Positions 24,049 to 33,269 of a DNA stretch of 64,000 bases are shown here, piece by piece. Below the pieces are notes generated by a model. It searched no databases. It was not told the origin of the DNA and worked only from the letters and a program-made list of their open reading frames with translations. The stretch covers positions 124,001-188,000 of the forward strand of contig NZ_BKBA01000004.1 in assembly GCF_007992835.1 (NCBI RefSeq), in the 5' to 3' direction. Position numbers and translations under genes: made by a program. Source of the DNA: Knoellia locipacati. GTDB taxonomy: Bacteria; Actinomycetota; Actinomycetes; Actinomycetales; Dermatophilaceae. The stretch's first letter is position 1. Every line of letters begins with the position of its first letter.

Positions 24049-24703
24049 CCCCACCCGCATCCTCGTCGTCGACAACTACGACTCGTTCGTCTTCACGATC
24101 GTCGGATACCTCGAGCAGCTCGGCGCCGAGTGCACCGTCGTGCGCAACGACGCCGTCACGCCTGCCGACGCCGCCGACTACGACGGGGTCCTCGTCTCGC
24201 CCGGGCCCGGCACCCCCGAGGAGGCCGGGGTCTCGATGGCGATGATCGAGGCGTGCGCCGAGCGCACGCAGCCGATGCTCGGGGTCTGCCTCGGCCACCA
24301 GGCGCTCGGGGTCGTCTTCGGCGCCACTGTGGGCCGGGCGCCAGAGCTGCTCCACGGCAAGACCTCGCTCGTGCAGCACTCGGGCCAGGGCGTGCTCGCC
24401 GGGCTGCCGACACCGTTCACGGCGACGCGCTACCACTCGCTGACGATCGACCCGCCGACCCTGCCCGACGCGCTCACGAGCACCGGGCAGACCGAGAGCG
24501 GCATCATCATGGCCGTCCAGCACCGCGAGCTGCCGCTGCACGGGGTGCAGTTCCACCCGGAGTCGGTCCTCACGCAGGGTGGCCACCGGCTCCTCGCCAA
24601 CTGGCTCGAGGTCTGCGGGGACGCGACCGCAGTGGAGCGCTCGCACGGCCTCAGCCCGCTGGTGCACGACGGCGCCGACGTCGCCGCCAAGGTCACCGGC
24701 TGA
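24041..24703 (+). CDS. Class I glutamine amidotransferase, anthranilate/aminodeoxychorismate synthase component II
   Basis: A 220-residue amidotransferase subunit that releases ammonia from glutamine for chorismate-using synthases. The catalytic cysteine is in GVCLGHQALG (about 86) and the histidine-glutamate pair in GVQFHPESVL (about 175); the oxyanion SPGPGTPEEAG is present. It supplies para-aminobenzoate or anthranilate synthesis and is usually called trpG or pabA at this locus; no synthase partner is nearby, so I do not choose. It ends the four-gene transcript, facing a repeated hairpin and the pknB operon. Confidence 0.93.
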   Translation: MADPTRILVVDNYDSFVFTIVGYLEQLGAECTVVRNDAVTPADAADYDGVLVSPGPGTPEEAGVSMAMIEACAERTQPMLGVCLGHQALGVVFGATVGRAPELLHGKTSLVQHSGQGVLAGLPTPFTATRYHSLTIDPPTLPDALTSTGQTESGIIMAVQHRELPLHGVQFHPESVLTQGGHRLLANWLEVCGDATAVERSHGLSPLVHDGADVAAKVTG

Positions 24704-24723
24704 CCAGCACCCGCACGACTCAC

Positions 24724-24818
24724 CAACTGATTGCCCCACCGCGAGGGGGAGCTGCGCTCCGCCCTCGCGGTGGGGCAATCAGTTGATGGGTGGCCCCTCG
24801 CGGTGGGGCAATCAGTTG
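24724..24818. terminator. 24-bp-arm hairpin plus a third arm copy, ACTGATTGCCCC family
   Basis: Arms 24724-24747 and 24762-24785 are perfect complements; the loop itself pairs as GGAGC with GCTCC. A third, direct copy of the right arm follows at 24795-24818. The outermost bases include ACTGATTGCCCC, the same as in the hairpin at 14.5 kb. It lies between the convergent amidotransferase and pknB stops, so it can terminate both. Confidence 0.75.
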
Positions 24819-24828
24819 GGAGTGGGGG

Positions 24829-26700
24829 TCAGCCGGGTGGAGTGATCGTGGGCAGGGGCACGCCGGTCGGGGTCACCGAGGGTGACGGGCTCGCCGTCGG
24901 GCTCGGTGTGGGGGTGGGCGTCGGCGACGGCTTGGGCGGCAGCTTCTGGGCGACGCGGATCGTCACCTCGGACCCGGCCGGGACGAGCTCGCCCTCGTCG
25001 GGGTCCTGCGCGATGACGGTGCCCTCCTTGGCCTGGTCGGTCTGCCGGTAGGTCGTCTTGGGCTTGAGCCCGATGGCGAGCAGCGCCGTCGACGCCTCGT
25101 CCTGGGTCATCGTCGTCAGCTTGGGGACCTCGACCTGTCCGGTCGAGACGTTGAGGGTGACGAGGCCGCCCGGCTCGAGCGACTCCCCGACCTTGGGGAC
25201 GGTGGAGACGACCCGGTCCTTGGGCTGGAGGTGGGTGTTGACCTTCTCGGTCTTGCCGACGGTGAGCTTGAGCTTCTCGAGGGCGGCGGTCGCCTCGGGG
25301 ACGGTCATGCCGGCGAGCTCGGGGACGGCCACCGAGCTGGGCCCGGACGAGACCACGAGTGCGACGGTCGTCTCGGAGGGGTCCACCCGGACGCCGGGCT
25401 TGGGGTCCTGCGAGATGACGGAGCCCTCGGGGACGCGGTCGCTGCGTTCCGAACGCTGGGTCACCGTCACGAGCTTCGACCCGCGCAGGTCGGCGATGGC
25501 CGTGGGCAACGGCTTGCCCTCGACGGCCGGCACCGCGACCTTGGCCGCCTCGGCCTGCATCGCGCGGAACTGCATGGCACCGAAGCCGAGGATCGCGAGT
25601 GCGGTGAGCACGGCGACCGTGATCATCGCCCGGCGTCGACCCCGGTGCTCGTCGCGCCGCGGCTCGCGGCTCACCGCCGCCGGGAACGTCGAGGTGGCGT
25701 GACCACCGACGGGAGCGGGAGGTGCGTCGTCCCGGGGACGGGTCTGTGCGGCATACACCTCGGTGGGTTCCGAGCTGCTCAGCGTCGCGGTCGCGCCCGC
25801 AGCCAGGGCGGCGAGGGACGCAGCAGCCTCGGGGCTGATCGCGCGTCCGAGGCGGATGTTCTGGAGGTCGCCGCGGAACGACGCGGCGTCCTGGTAGCGG
25901 TCCTCGCGCGGCTTGGCCAGCGAGTGCAGGACGACGGCGTCGATCTCCTCGGGGAGCGAGTCCTCGATGGCCGACGGCGGGATCGGCTGCTCGCCGACGT
26001 GCTGGTAGGCGATCGAGACCGGGCTGTCGCCGACGAACGGCGGGCGTCCGGTGAGGAGCTCGTAGAGCATGCAGCCGGCCGAGTAGAGGTCCGAGCGCGC
26101 GTCGACCGTCTGGCCCTGCGCCTGCTCGGGCGAGAGGTACTGCGCGGTGCCGATGACGGCCTGTGTCTGGGTCATCGTCGCGGCGGTGTCGGCGATGGCC
26201 CGGGCGATGCCGAAGTCCATGACCTTGACCGAGCCGTCGCCGCTGATCATGACGTTGGCGGGCTTGATGTCACGGTGGACGATGCCCATGCGGTGGCTGT
26301 AGCCGAGCGCGTCGAGGACACCCTCGGTGACACGCAGCGCCTCCTCGGTGGGGAGCTTGCCGCGTTCGGTGAGGATCTCGCGCAGGGTCCGGCCCTTGAC
26401 GAACTCCATGACCATGTAGGGCACGGCGACGCTGGCACCGCCGGACTCGGTCTTGTGGTCCTCGCCGGAGTCGTAGACCGCGACGATCGAGGAGTGGTTG
26501 AGCCCGGCCGACGACTGGGCCTCACGGCGGAAGCGCTTGAGGAAGGACTGGTCGCGCGCGAGGTCGCTGCGGAGCATCTTGATCGCGACGGGTCGCCCGA
26601 GACGGGTGTCGTGGCCGAGGTGGACCTCGGCCATGCCGCCGCGGCCGATGAGCTCGCCGACCTCGTAGCGCCCCCCGAGCAGCAGGGACTCCGCGCTCAT
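24829..26700 (-). CDS. pknB: Ser/Thr protein kinase PknB with three PASTA domains
   Basis: A 623-residue membrane kinase that couples peptidoglycan fragments to phosphorylation of wall and division proteins. The kinase domain spans about 11-275: GRGGMAEVHLG glycine loop, VAIKM lysine, HRDIKPANV near 140, DFG and an activation loop with TxxTQTQAVIGTAQYLSPEQ. A juxtamembrane linker leads to one transmembrane helix (MITVAVLTALAILGFGAM, about 360). Three extracellular PASTA repeats follow, then a Pro/Thr/Ser-rich tail. It ends the minus-strand transcript fhaA-fhaB-pstP-rodA-pbpA-pknB. There is no pknA between pbpA and pknB. Confidence 0.95.
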   Translation of the reverse strand: MSAESLLLGGRYEVGELIGRGGMAEVHLGHDTRLGRPVAIKMLRSDLARDQSFLKRFRREAQSSAGLNHSSIVAVYDSGEDHKTESGGASVAVPYMVMEFVKGRTLREILTERGKLPTEEALRVTEGVLDALGYSHRMGIVHRDIKPANVMISGDGSVKVMDFGIARAIADTAATMTQTQAVIGTAQYLSPEQAQGQTVDARSDLYSAGCMLYELLTGRPPFVGDSPVSIAYQHVGEQPIPPSAIEDSLPEEIDAVVLHSLAKPREDRYQDAASFRGDLQNIRLGRAISPEAAASLAALAAGATATLSSSEPTEVYAAQTRPRDDAPPAPVGGHATSTFPAAVSREPRRDEHRGRRRAMITVAVLTALAILGFGAMQFRAMQAEAAKVAVPAVEGKPLPTAIADLRGSKLVTVTQRSERSDRVPEGSVISQDPKPGVRVDPSETTVALVVSSGPSSVAVPELAGMTVPEATAALEKLKLTVGKTEKVNTHLQPKDRVVSTVPKVGESLEPGGLVTLNVSTGQVEVPKLTTMTQDEASTALLAIGLKPKTTYRQTDQAKEGTVIAQDPDEGELVPAGSEVTIRVAQKLPPKPSPTPTPTPSPTASPSPSVTPTGVPLPTITPPG

Positions 26701-26707
26701 CGAGCCC

Positions 26708-28165
26708 TCACTTCTTCAGCCCTGCCTCGATCATGGCCTTGGCGATGGGGCCGCCGACGGCGCCACCTCCACGGGCCTCGCTGTCGGGGTCGCCGCCGTT
26801 CTCGACGACGACCGCGACGGCGATCTGGGGGTCGTTGGCCGGCGCGAAGCCGGTGAACCAGGCGTGGGCGCGCGAGACGCGGTCGGTCTCGGCGGTCCCG
26901 GTCTTGCCGGCGACGCGCACGCCGTCGACCTGGGCGGGCTTGCCGCTGCCGTTCTCGACGACGGCCTCCATCATCTCGGTGAGCTGGGCGGCGACCTCGG
27001 GGCTGACGGCCTTGGAGAGCTCCTGGGGCTCGGCCCGCTCGATGACGCTGAGGTCGCTGGACAGGACCGACCGGACGAGGTGCGGCTTCATGACGATGCC
27101 GCGGTTGGCGACACCGGCGCTGAGCATCGCGACCTGGAGCGGCGTGACCCGCACGTCGTACTGTCCGACGGCGGCCTGCGCGAGCTGCGGCTGGTTGAGG
27201 TCTGCCGGGACCGTGCTCGGGGTGACCCGCATCGGGATCGAGAGCTGGTCTCCCACACCGAACTTCGCGGCCTGGTCACGCAGCGCGTCGGCGCCGAGCT
27301 GGAGGCCGAGGTAGCCGAACGCGCTGTTGCAGGAGATCTCCATGGCGTGCAGGAACGTCGTCGTGTCGTTGGCGCCGCACGAGCGCTTGCCGATGTTGGG
27401 CAGGCCGACGGTGGTCTGCGGCAGGTCGAGGACGGCCGGGCCGGGCAGCTCGGTGTCGGGCGCGAACCGGCCACTCTCGAGCGCGGCCGCGGCCGTGACG
27501 ATCTTGAACGTCGAGCCCGGCGGGTAGAGATCGCCTCCGATGGCGCGGTTGACGAGCGGCTTGTTGGCGTTGCCGTTGAGAGCCTTGTATGCGGCGTCGA
27601 CCTTCGAGAGGTCGTGGCCCGCGAGCCCCGACGGGTCGTAGGTCGGGTTGCTCACCATCGCGAGGATCTCGCCGGTCGACGGGTTGAGCGCCACCGCGGC
27701 GCCCTTGCGACCGTCGAGGGCCTTGACCGCCGCCGCCTGCACGGCGGAGTCGATGGTCAGCTCGAGGCTGGCGCCGACCGTCTTGCGGCCGGTGAAGAAG
27801 TCGGACACCCGGCGGAACGCGAGCTTGTCGCTGCTGCCGGACAGCAGGCCGTTCTCGGCCTGCTCGAGACCACCGCCGGCGCCGTAGAAGGAGTAGTAGC
27901 CGGTGATGTGCGCGTATGCCGTGCCCTGGGGGTAGGTGCGCAGCCACTTGTACTCGTTGTCGGCCGGGACCGACTTCGCGATGGCCGTGTCACCGACGAG
28001 GATCTGGCCGCGCTCGCGGGCGTAGGTGCTGAGCAGCGTGCGGCGGTTGTCGGGACGGGCGTTGAGGTCCTTGGCCCAGACGAACTGGATGAGGGTCGTC
28101 GAGACGAGCAGCGACGCGAAGAGCAGGGCCACGACGAAGGAGAGGCGGCGGATCGGCTGGTTCAT
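26708..28165 (-). CDS. pbpA: Class B penicillin-binding protein PbpA
   Basis: A 485-residue DD-transpeptidase that crosslinks peptidoglycan, likely paired with the RodA glycosyltransferase upstream. An N-terminal membrane anchor (LSFVVALLFASLLVSTTLIQFVWA) leads to the dimerisation module and the transpeptidase: active-site serine in PGSTFKIVT (about 217), SCN motif in MEISCNSAF (about 278) and KTG in VAGKTGTAE (about 422). I start at the ATG at 28165, which overlaps the RodA stop as ATGA; the frame stays open far upstream only because of GC bias. Seven bases separate it from pknB. Confidence 0.95.
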   Translation of the reverse strand: MNQPIRRLSFVVALLFASLLVSTTLIQFVWAKDLNARPDNRRTLLSTYARERGQILVGDTAIAKSVPADNEYKWLRTYPQGTAYAHITGYYSFYGAGGGLEQAENGLLSGSSDKLAFRRVSDFFTGRKTVGASLELTIDSAVQAAAVKALDGRKGAAVALNPSTGEILAMVSNPTYDPSGLAGHDLSKVDAAYKALNGNANKPLVNRAIGGDLYPPGSTFKIVTAAAALESGRFAPDTELPGPAVLDLPQTTVGLPNIGKRSCGANDTTTFLHAMEISCNSAFGYLGLQLGADALRDQAAKFGVGDQLSIPMRVTPSTVPADLNQPQLAQAAVGQYDVRVTPLQVAMLSAGVANRGIVMKPHLVRSVLSSDLSVIERAEPQELSKAVSPEVAAQLTEMMEAVVENGSGKPAQVDGVRVAGKTGTAETDRVSRAHAWFTGFAPANDPQIAVAVVVENGGDPDSEARGGGAVGGPIAKAMIEAGLKK

Positions 28166-29544
28166 CGCAGCTTCACCACCTGGGTCGGTTCGTTGGCCAC
28201 GGGGTTGGGGGCCTCCGGGTCGGGGACGGGACGGCGTGCGTGGTCGCTGATCCGGAGCAGGAGCGCGACGAGGGTCCAGTTCGCGAGCAGGGAGGAGCCA
28301 CCCTGCGAGAGGAACGGCATCGTCAGGCCGGTGAGCGGGATGACCCGGGTGACACCGCCGACGACGACGAAGCACTGGAGGGCGACCGAGAAGGCGAGCC
28401 CGGAGGCGAGCAGCTTGCCGAAGCCGTCACGGGCGCCGATCGCGGTGCGCAGGCCGCGCTCGACGAGGAGCACGTAGAGGATGAGCAGCGCGAAGAGGCC
28501 GATGAGGCCGATCTCCTCGCCGAAGCTCGGGATGATGAAGTCGCTCTCGGCGAAGTAGGTGAGGTCGGGGCGGCCGCGGCCGAGACCTGTGCCGACCATG
28601 CCGCCGGATGCCATGCCCATGAGGCCACGGGCCAGCTGGTCGGAGGTGTCGAGCGCCTCACGGCTGAACGTGTCGAGCCAGAGCAGGACGCGGCGCTGCA
28701 CGTGGCTGAAGAGCAGGTTGGCGACCCAGCAGCCGACGCAGAACAGGAGCAGGCCGATGGCCACCCACGACGTCCGCTCGGTGGCGACGTAGAGCATCGC
28801 CACGAACAGCCCGAAGAACAGGAGCGAGGAGCCGAGGTCCTTCTCGAGGACGAGCACCCCGACGGACAGCATCCACGCGACGAGGATCGGCCCGAGGTCA
28901 CGGGCCCGCGGCAGGGTGAGCCCGAGGATCCGGCGGCCGGCGACGGACAGCGCGTCGCGGGTCTGGACGAGGTAGCCGGCGAAGAACACGGCGAGGACGA
29001 TCTTGGCGATCTCACCGGGCTGGAACGAGAACGGCCCCAGGTTGATCCAGATGCGGGACCCGTAGTTCTCGACACCGAGCCCGGGCACGAGCGGCAGCAG
29101 CAGCAGGCCGAAGCCGATGGCACCGGCGAGGTAGGTGTAGCGGCGCAGGATCCGGTGGTCGCGCAGGATGATGAGCGCGGCGATCGCCAGACCCGCCGCG
29201 AGGGCGCTCCACATGAGCTGGCGCAGCGCCATGCCTTCGGCGAGGTCGCGGCCGTTGGCGAGGTCCAGCCGGTTGATCATCACGAGCCCGAGACCGTTGA
29301 GCAGCGTGGCGATCGGCAGGATGAGCGGGTCGGCGTAGGGGGCGCGCAGCCGCATCGTGATGTGGAACGCGGCGGTGATGACGACGAAGCCGGTGCCGAC
29401 GGCGACGAGGCTGGGCGGGATCGCGCCCTCGACCGCGATGCCGACGTTGATGTAGGCGAGCGCGACGATCGCGACCGCGAAGACGAGGAGCCCGAGCTCG
29501 ACGTTGCGGCCCTTGCGGGACGAGAGGGCGGAGACGGTGGTCAT
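28162..29544 (-). CDS. rodA: SEDS-family peptidoglycan glycosyltransferase RodA/FtsW
   Basis: A 460-residue polytopic membrane enzyme with about ten hydrophobic segments that polymerises lipid II with its partner class B PBP. SEDS landmarks are visible: GVENYGSRIWINLGPFSFQPGEIAKI, VLVLEKDLGSSLLFFGLF, GMVGTGLGRGRPDLTYFAESDFIIPSFGEEIGLIG and GLTMPFLSQGGSSLLANW. Position with pbpA favours RodA of the elongation machinery over FtsW of division. The ATG at 29544 overlaps the pstP stop; the downstream stop overlaps pbpA, so translation is coupled through all three genes. Confidence 0.95.
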   Translation of the reverse strand: MTTVSALSSRKGRNVELGLLVFAVAIVALAYINVGIAVEGAIPPSLVAVGTGFVVITAAFHITMRLRAPYADPLILPIATLLNGLGLVMINRLDLANGRDLAEGMALRQLMWSALAAGLAIAALIILRDHRILRRYTYLAGAIGFGLLLLPLVPGLGVENYGSRIWINLGPFSFQPGEIAKIVLAVFFAGYLVQTRDALSVAGRRILGLTLPRARDLGPILVAWMLSVGVLVLEKDLGSSLLFFGLFVAMLYVATERTSWVAIGLLLFCVGCWVANLLFSHVQRRVLLWLDTFSREALDTSDQLARGLMGMASGGMVGTGLGRGRPDLTYFAESDFIIPSFGEEIGLIGLFALLILYVLLVERGLRTAIGARDGFGKLLASGLAFSVALQCFVVVGGVTRVIPLTGLTMPFLSQGGSSLLANWTLVALLLRISDHARRPVPDPEAPNPVANEPTQVVKLR

Positions 29545-30935
29545 GCGTTGGGACTGACGCTCGGAGTCGGGCCGACCGTGGCGGTGGGCGACGGGGCGGT
29601 GGTGAGGGGCACGCTCGGCGAGGGCGACGTCGAAGGGGTCGGGGTCGGCGTCGGGGTGGGCGTGGTCCAGTTCGACGGGACCGTCGTGCAGTCGCGGCCC
29701 TGGGACTTGGCGTAGCGGCAGGCGCCGGCCTGGACCTCGAGGTTGCGGACAAGGGCGGCGGCGTCGGCCCGGGTCTTCATCGTGATGCCCCGGGCGAGCT
29801 GCGCGCGGTAGAAGTCGGGCAGGTCCTCGATGACGATGCCGCTCATGGTCTCGGGGCTCGAGAGGTCGACGGGCCCGAAGGTCTGGTCGACCCCCTTGAA
29901 CACCGTGACGCGGCCGTCGTTGACGCCGACGTAGAACTGCGACTGGGTCCACGCGTAGGCGGCGTAGCCACCGCCGACGAGCAGCACGAGCGCGAGCAGG
30001 GTGGCGCCGAGGGCCCGCAGGACGGTCGCACCCCGGCCACGAGGACCCTCGTCGGCGAGCTGGAGCTCGTCGTCGTCGCTGCCGCCGCTGGCCTCCTGGG
30101 ACAGGGCGGCTGCCTTGGCGGCGGGGGTCGTGGGGATCGGACGGGTGTGCCGGCGGAACGCCGCGGCGGCGCCGACCACTTGGGGTGAGTCGCTCGGGAC
30201 GGGACCCTTGGTGAGGTCGACGACGTCGCCCACGACCACGGTGACGTTGTCGGGGGCGCCGGCGCGCAGCGCGAGCTGGACGAGCCGCTCGGCGCAGTCG
30301 CCGGGCTTGCGCTCGGTCGTGAGGACCTCGTCGATGGTGTCGCGGGTGACGTAGTCGGAGAGCCCGTCGGAGCAGATGAGGTAGCGGTCGCCCACGATCG
30401 CGCGGCGCACGATGACGTCGGGCTCCTCACCCTCGGCACCGGTGAGGACGCGGGTCACGAGCGAGCGCTGCGGGTGGGTCGACGCCTCCTCGGAGGTGAT
30501 CCGACCCTCGTCGACGAGCGACTGGACGAAGCTGTGGTCCTTGGTGATCTGGCTGACCTCGCCGTCACGCACGACGAACGCGCGCGAGTCGCCGATGTGC
30601 GCGAGGACGAGCTTGTCGCGGGCCCGCAGGATGGCGATGAGCGTCGTGCCCATGCCGTCGAGCTCGGGGTCGTCCTGCGCCATCTGGCCTAGCTCGGCGT
30701 TGGCCGAGGTGATCCGTCGCAGCAGGGCCTGGGTCGCGTCGACACCGGAGAACGACTCGCCGTCGAGGCCGACGAGGGCCCCGAGGATCATCGATGAGGC
30801 GACGTCGCCACCGGCGTGACCGCCCATGCCGTCGGCCATCGCGAGGAGGTGCGGGCCGGCATACCCGCTGTCCTCGTTGTTGGTTCGCACCATCCCGACG
30901 TCGGAGCGGGCAGCGAAGTGGAAGGCGATACCCAC
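29541..30935 (-). CDS. pstP: PP2C-family Ser/Thr phosphatase PstP
   Basis: A 464-residue membrane phosphatase that reverses PknB phosphorylation. The PP2C domain occupies about 1-235 with metal ligands in RTNNEDSGY, MADGMGGHAGGDVAS, ICSDGLSDYVT and GAPDNVTVVV. A linker leads to a transmembrane helix (LRALGATLLALVLLVGGGYAAYAW, about 310-333), then an extracellular domain of about 90 residues and a Pro/Thr/Ser-rich tail. Phosphatase and kinase are thus both tethered to the membrane. The gene overlaps rodA by four bases and lies three bases after fhaB. Confidence 0.95.
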   Translation of the reverse strand: MGIAFHFAARSDVGMVRTNNEDSGYAGPHLLAMADGMGGHAGGDVASSMILGALVGLDGESFSGVDATQALLRRITSANAELGQMAQDDPELDGMGTTLIAILRARDKLVLAHIGDSRAFVVRDGEVSQITKDHSFVQSLVDEGRITSEEASTHPQRSLVTRVLTGAEGEEPDVIVRRAIVGDRYLICSDGLSDYVTRDTIDEVLTTERKPGDCAERLVQLALRAGAPDNVTVVVGDVVDLTKGPVPSDSPQVVGAAAAFRRHTRPIPTTPAAKAAALSQEASGGSDDDELQLADEGPRGRGATVLRALGATLLALVLLVGGGYAAYAWTQSQFYVGVNDGRVTVFKGVDQTFGPVDLSSPETMSGIVIEDLPDFYRAQLARGITMKTRADAAALVRNLEVQAGACRYAKSQGRDCTTVPSNWTTPTPTPTPTPSTSPSPSVPLTTAPSPTATVGPTPSVSPNA

Positions 30936-30938
30936 GGG

Positions 30939-31481
30939 CTACCTCCGGAGCTCGACGACGGTCGTCCCGAAGCGGATCTCGGTGCCGGCCGTCACCGGGG
31001 TGGGGGTGGTGAGCCGCTGCGGGCCGATGAAGGTGCCGTTGGTCGAACCGAGGTCCTCGACCATCCAGCCCTCGGGGCCCTTGAAGATGCGGGCGTGGCG
31101 GCCCGACGCGAAGTCGTCCTCGAGGACGAGGGCGGACTCCGGGCTGCGGCCGATGAGGATGCCGGCCTCGCGCAGCGGCAGGCTCGTGCCCGAGAGCGGT
31201 CCGCTCATGACGCGCAGGTGGTTGGGGTCGCGGTTCGCGGCACGGGCGGCGACGCGGCGACCGGCGGGCCGGCCCACCGGTCGCTGCTCCGCGGGGACGG
31301 CGGCCGGGCTGGCGCTGCGGGCCACCGGACGCGGGGTGTTGCCGCGTGCCGTCGGGGTCTTGCGGGGCGTGACCTGGGTGCCGTAGAGGTCGCCGCGCAG
31401 CACGCCGACGACGGCGACGACGAACGCCCAGAGGGCCACGAGGAGCCCGAGGCGCATGACGGTGATGGTGATCTCGCTCAT
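30939..31481 (-). CDS. fhaB: FHA domain protein FhaB (FipA-like)
   Basis: A 180-residue protein with one N-terminal transmembrane helix (LGLLVALWAFVVAVVGVLRGDLYG), a basic linker with threonines likely to be phosphorylated (PRKTPTARGNTPRP), and a C-terminal FHA domain that binds phosphothreonine (LIGRSPESALVLEDDFASGRHARI, then EDLGSTNGTFIG). The mycobacterial homologue FipA bridges FtsZ and FtsQ and is a kinase substrate. Twelve bases separate it from fhaA. Confidence 0.93.
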   Translation of the reverse strand: MSEITITVMRLGLLVALWAFVVAVVGVLRGDLYGTQVTPRKTPTARGNTPRPVARSASPAAVPAEQRPVGRPAGRRVAARAANRDPNHLRVMSGPLSGTSLPLREAGILIGRSPESALVLEDDFASGRHARIFKGPEGWMVEDLGSTNGTFIGPQRLTTPTPVTAGTEIRFGTTVVELRR

Positions 31482-31493
31482 GGGTGCCTCGCG

Positions 31494-32396
31494 CTACTTC
31501 CGGCCGGCGCGGTAGGTGACGGAGGTGCGGCCGACGGTGATGCGGTCGCCGCCCTCGAGGTGCTCGTTGGTGACCTGCTCGCCGTTGACGAACGTCCCGT
31601 TGGTCGACCCGAGGTCGCGGATCGTCGCCACCGTGTTGGGGCCGTCCTGGGTCACGCGGATCTCGCTGTGCCGCCGCGAGATCCCGGGGTCGTCGAGGAT
31701 GATGTCGGCGCTGTCGTCGCGGCCGAGGACGGTGATCGCGCCCATGAGCGGGTAGCGCTCGCCGTCGACGTCGAGCCAGGGCCGGTCGGCCGGGTTGGTC
31801 CGCCGCGTCCTGGGTGCGGGCTTCGCCGGCCGGTATGCCGCGGTCTCACCGAGGTCGTCGACCTCAGGCGCGCTGTAGCGGGGGTCGGGCCGGCCGGGGC
31901 GGGCGGGGACCGGCGCGGCCACGGGTGGCGCGGAGGCAGCGGCGGGCGAGCCGCCGGCATACGGGTCGTTCTGCCGGGACGGGCGCACGGACTGGTGCTG
32001 GCCGGTCATCCCGGTGGCGCGCGGACGCTTGGCCGTGCTGGGACGGATGCGGAAGACGCCGGTCTCGAGCTCGGTGTCCTCGTCGAAGAGGATGTCGATC
32101 GGGCCGCCGGGCTGGTAGTGCTGGCTGGAGGCGTGCTCCTCGGCGGCGGCGACCAGCTCGTTCTCGAGCTCGACCCCGTGGTCGGTGAGCCGCTCGTAGT
32201 CGGTCTCGCTCAGCTCGATCGTGAAGACGTTGGGCACGAGGCTGCGGCCCGAGCCGGCCGAGGCGGCGCGGTCGTCCATGGCCCGGCGGATCGCGCTCGC
32301 GATCTCGACGGGCTGCACCTCGGAGCGGAAGGCCTTGGCGAACACGCCGTTGACGGCACGCTCGAGCTTGCCCTCCATGCGGTCGAACAGGCCCAT
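31494..32396 (-). CDS. fhaA: FhaA: DUF3662 plus FHA domain protein
   Basis: A 300-residue cytoplasmic regulator of peptidoglycan synthesis. The N-terminal DUF3662 domain (GLFDRMEGKLERAVNGVFAKAF to about 125) is followed by a disordered Pro/Ala/Arg-rich linker and a C-terminal FHA domain (VLGRDDSADIILDDPGISRRHSEI, RDLGSTNGTFVNGE). In mycobacteria FhaA binds the phosphorylated pseudokinase domain of MviN/MurJ. It is the first gene of the six-gene minus-strand wall operon; the promoter must lie in the 191 bases between it and the DoxX gene. Confidence 0.94.
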   Translation of the reverse strand: MGLFDRMEGKLERAVNGVFAKAFRSEVQPVEIASAIRRAMDDRAASAGSGRSLVPNVFTIELSETDYERLTDHGVELENELVAAAEEHASSQHYQPGGPIDILFDEDTELETGVFRIRPSTAKRPRATGMTGQHQSVRPSRQNDPYAGGSPAAASAPPVAAPVPARPGRPDPRYSAPEVDDLGETAAYRPAKPAPRTRRTNPADRPWLDVDGERYPLMGAITVLGRDDSADIILDDPGISRRHSEIRVTQDGPNTVATIRDLGSTNGTFVNGEQVTNEHLEGGDRITVGRTSVTYRAGRK

Positions 32397-32545
32397 GGCA
32401 CACCTCCTGGCGCGGCGTCGTCGTGGCGGGTTGCCGTAGCGATGCTATCTGGCGCGACTGTGGTGGCTCGTGAGGCGTGCGTGGGCGATCTCTGGAGACG
32501 GTGTGAGCGTCGGCACGGCGAGGGGGCGGGGACAACAGGAGTCGA

Positions 32546-32571
32546 CCGCCGCACCGGAGGGGATGCGGCGG
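32546..32571. terminator. Hairpin downstream of the DoxX-family gene
   Basis: CCGCCGCA (32546-32553) pairs with TGCGGCGG (32564-32571), with further partial pairing outward, 17 bases past the DoxX-family stop on the minus strand. Probable terminator separating it from the fhaA operon. Confidence 0.55.
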
Positions 32572-32587
32572 CCGACGATCGGGGTGG

Positions 32588-33184
32588 TCAGCGCAGGATG
32601 CTGTCGTTGCCGACGATCCTGCTCCACCAGCGGCCGAGCCCGAGCTTGTCGCCGCTGAACGTGTAGGCGAGGGCGATGAGGCCCAGCGCCTCGATCCAGT
32701 GGCTGTCGAAGATCGGGTTGGTGAAGTCCTCGCCGCTACGGCCGATGGGGAACTCGGCGAAGTACATGAGGGCGAGGAGCAGGGTGCCGCCCCAGGCGGC
32801 GATCTTCATGCCCGCGCCGGCGAGGAAGGCCACGCCGATGCCGAGCAGTCCGAACATGAACAGCCAGTCCCAGAACCCACCGGCGAAGTTCGCGAAGAAG
32901 TCACCGAACGGGCCGTCGACGACGGCGGGGTTCTTGGTGAGGAACCCGGTGGTGGGCGACCCGCCGTCGATCCAGGCGTTCTTGGCCGGCGTGCTGTAGC
33001 CGAGGCCGAAGAGCTTGTCGAGGAAGGGCCAGAGGAAGGTGAAGCCGAGGACGATGCGCAGGGCGACCATGGCCCACTGGGCGACGGGGTTGCGGACCAC
33101 GTCCTCCATGTGGGTGATGCCGTCGGCATCGTGGTGGCGGGTCGTGCTGCCGGCCCGGACCGCCTCGGGGTGCTTGGTGGTCAT
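32588..33184 (-). CDS. DoxX-family membrane protein
   Basis: A 198-residue integral membrane protein. Four hydrophobic segments are visible (VALRIVLGFTFLWPFLDKLFG, FWDWLFMFGLLGIGVAFLAGAG, AAWGGTLLLALMYFAEFP, HWIEALGLIALAYTF). Spacing and the FxWPFxDKLFG motif fit DoxX/DoxD relatives, which include thiosulfate:quinone oxidoreductase subunits and redox-stress proteins. The ATG at 33184 follows GGAGGTAGAC; an upstream in-frame start would add 17 residues inside the promoter region. A DosR-like box lies upstream. Exact electron donor unknown. Confidence 0.78.
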   Translation of the reverse strand: MTTKHPEAVRAGSTTRHHDADGITHMEDVVRNPVAQWAMVALRIVLGFTFLWPFLDKLFGLGYSTPAKNAWIDGGSPTTGFLTKNPAVVDGPFGDFFANFAGGFWDWLFMFGLLGIGVAFLAGAGMKIAAWGGTLLLALMYFAEFPIGRSGEDFTNPIFDSHWIEALGLIALAYTFSGDKLGLGRWWSRIVGNDSILR

Positions 33185-33269
33185 GATGTCTACCTCCAGT
33201 TGGTAGGTGGTCCGGTGGGACGGTCCCTCCGGCACCTACAACGCTAGGAAGACGCGGCCTGCGCGAGAT

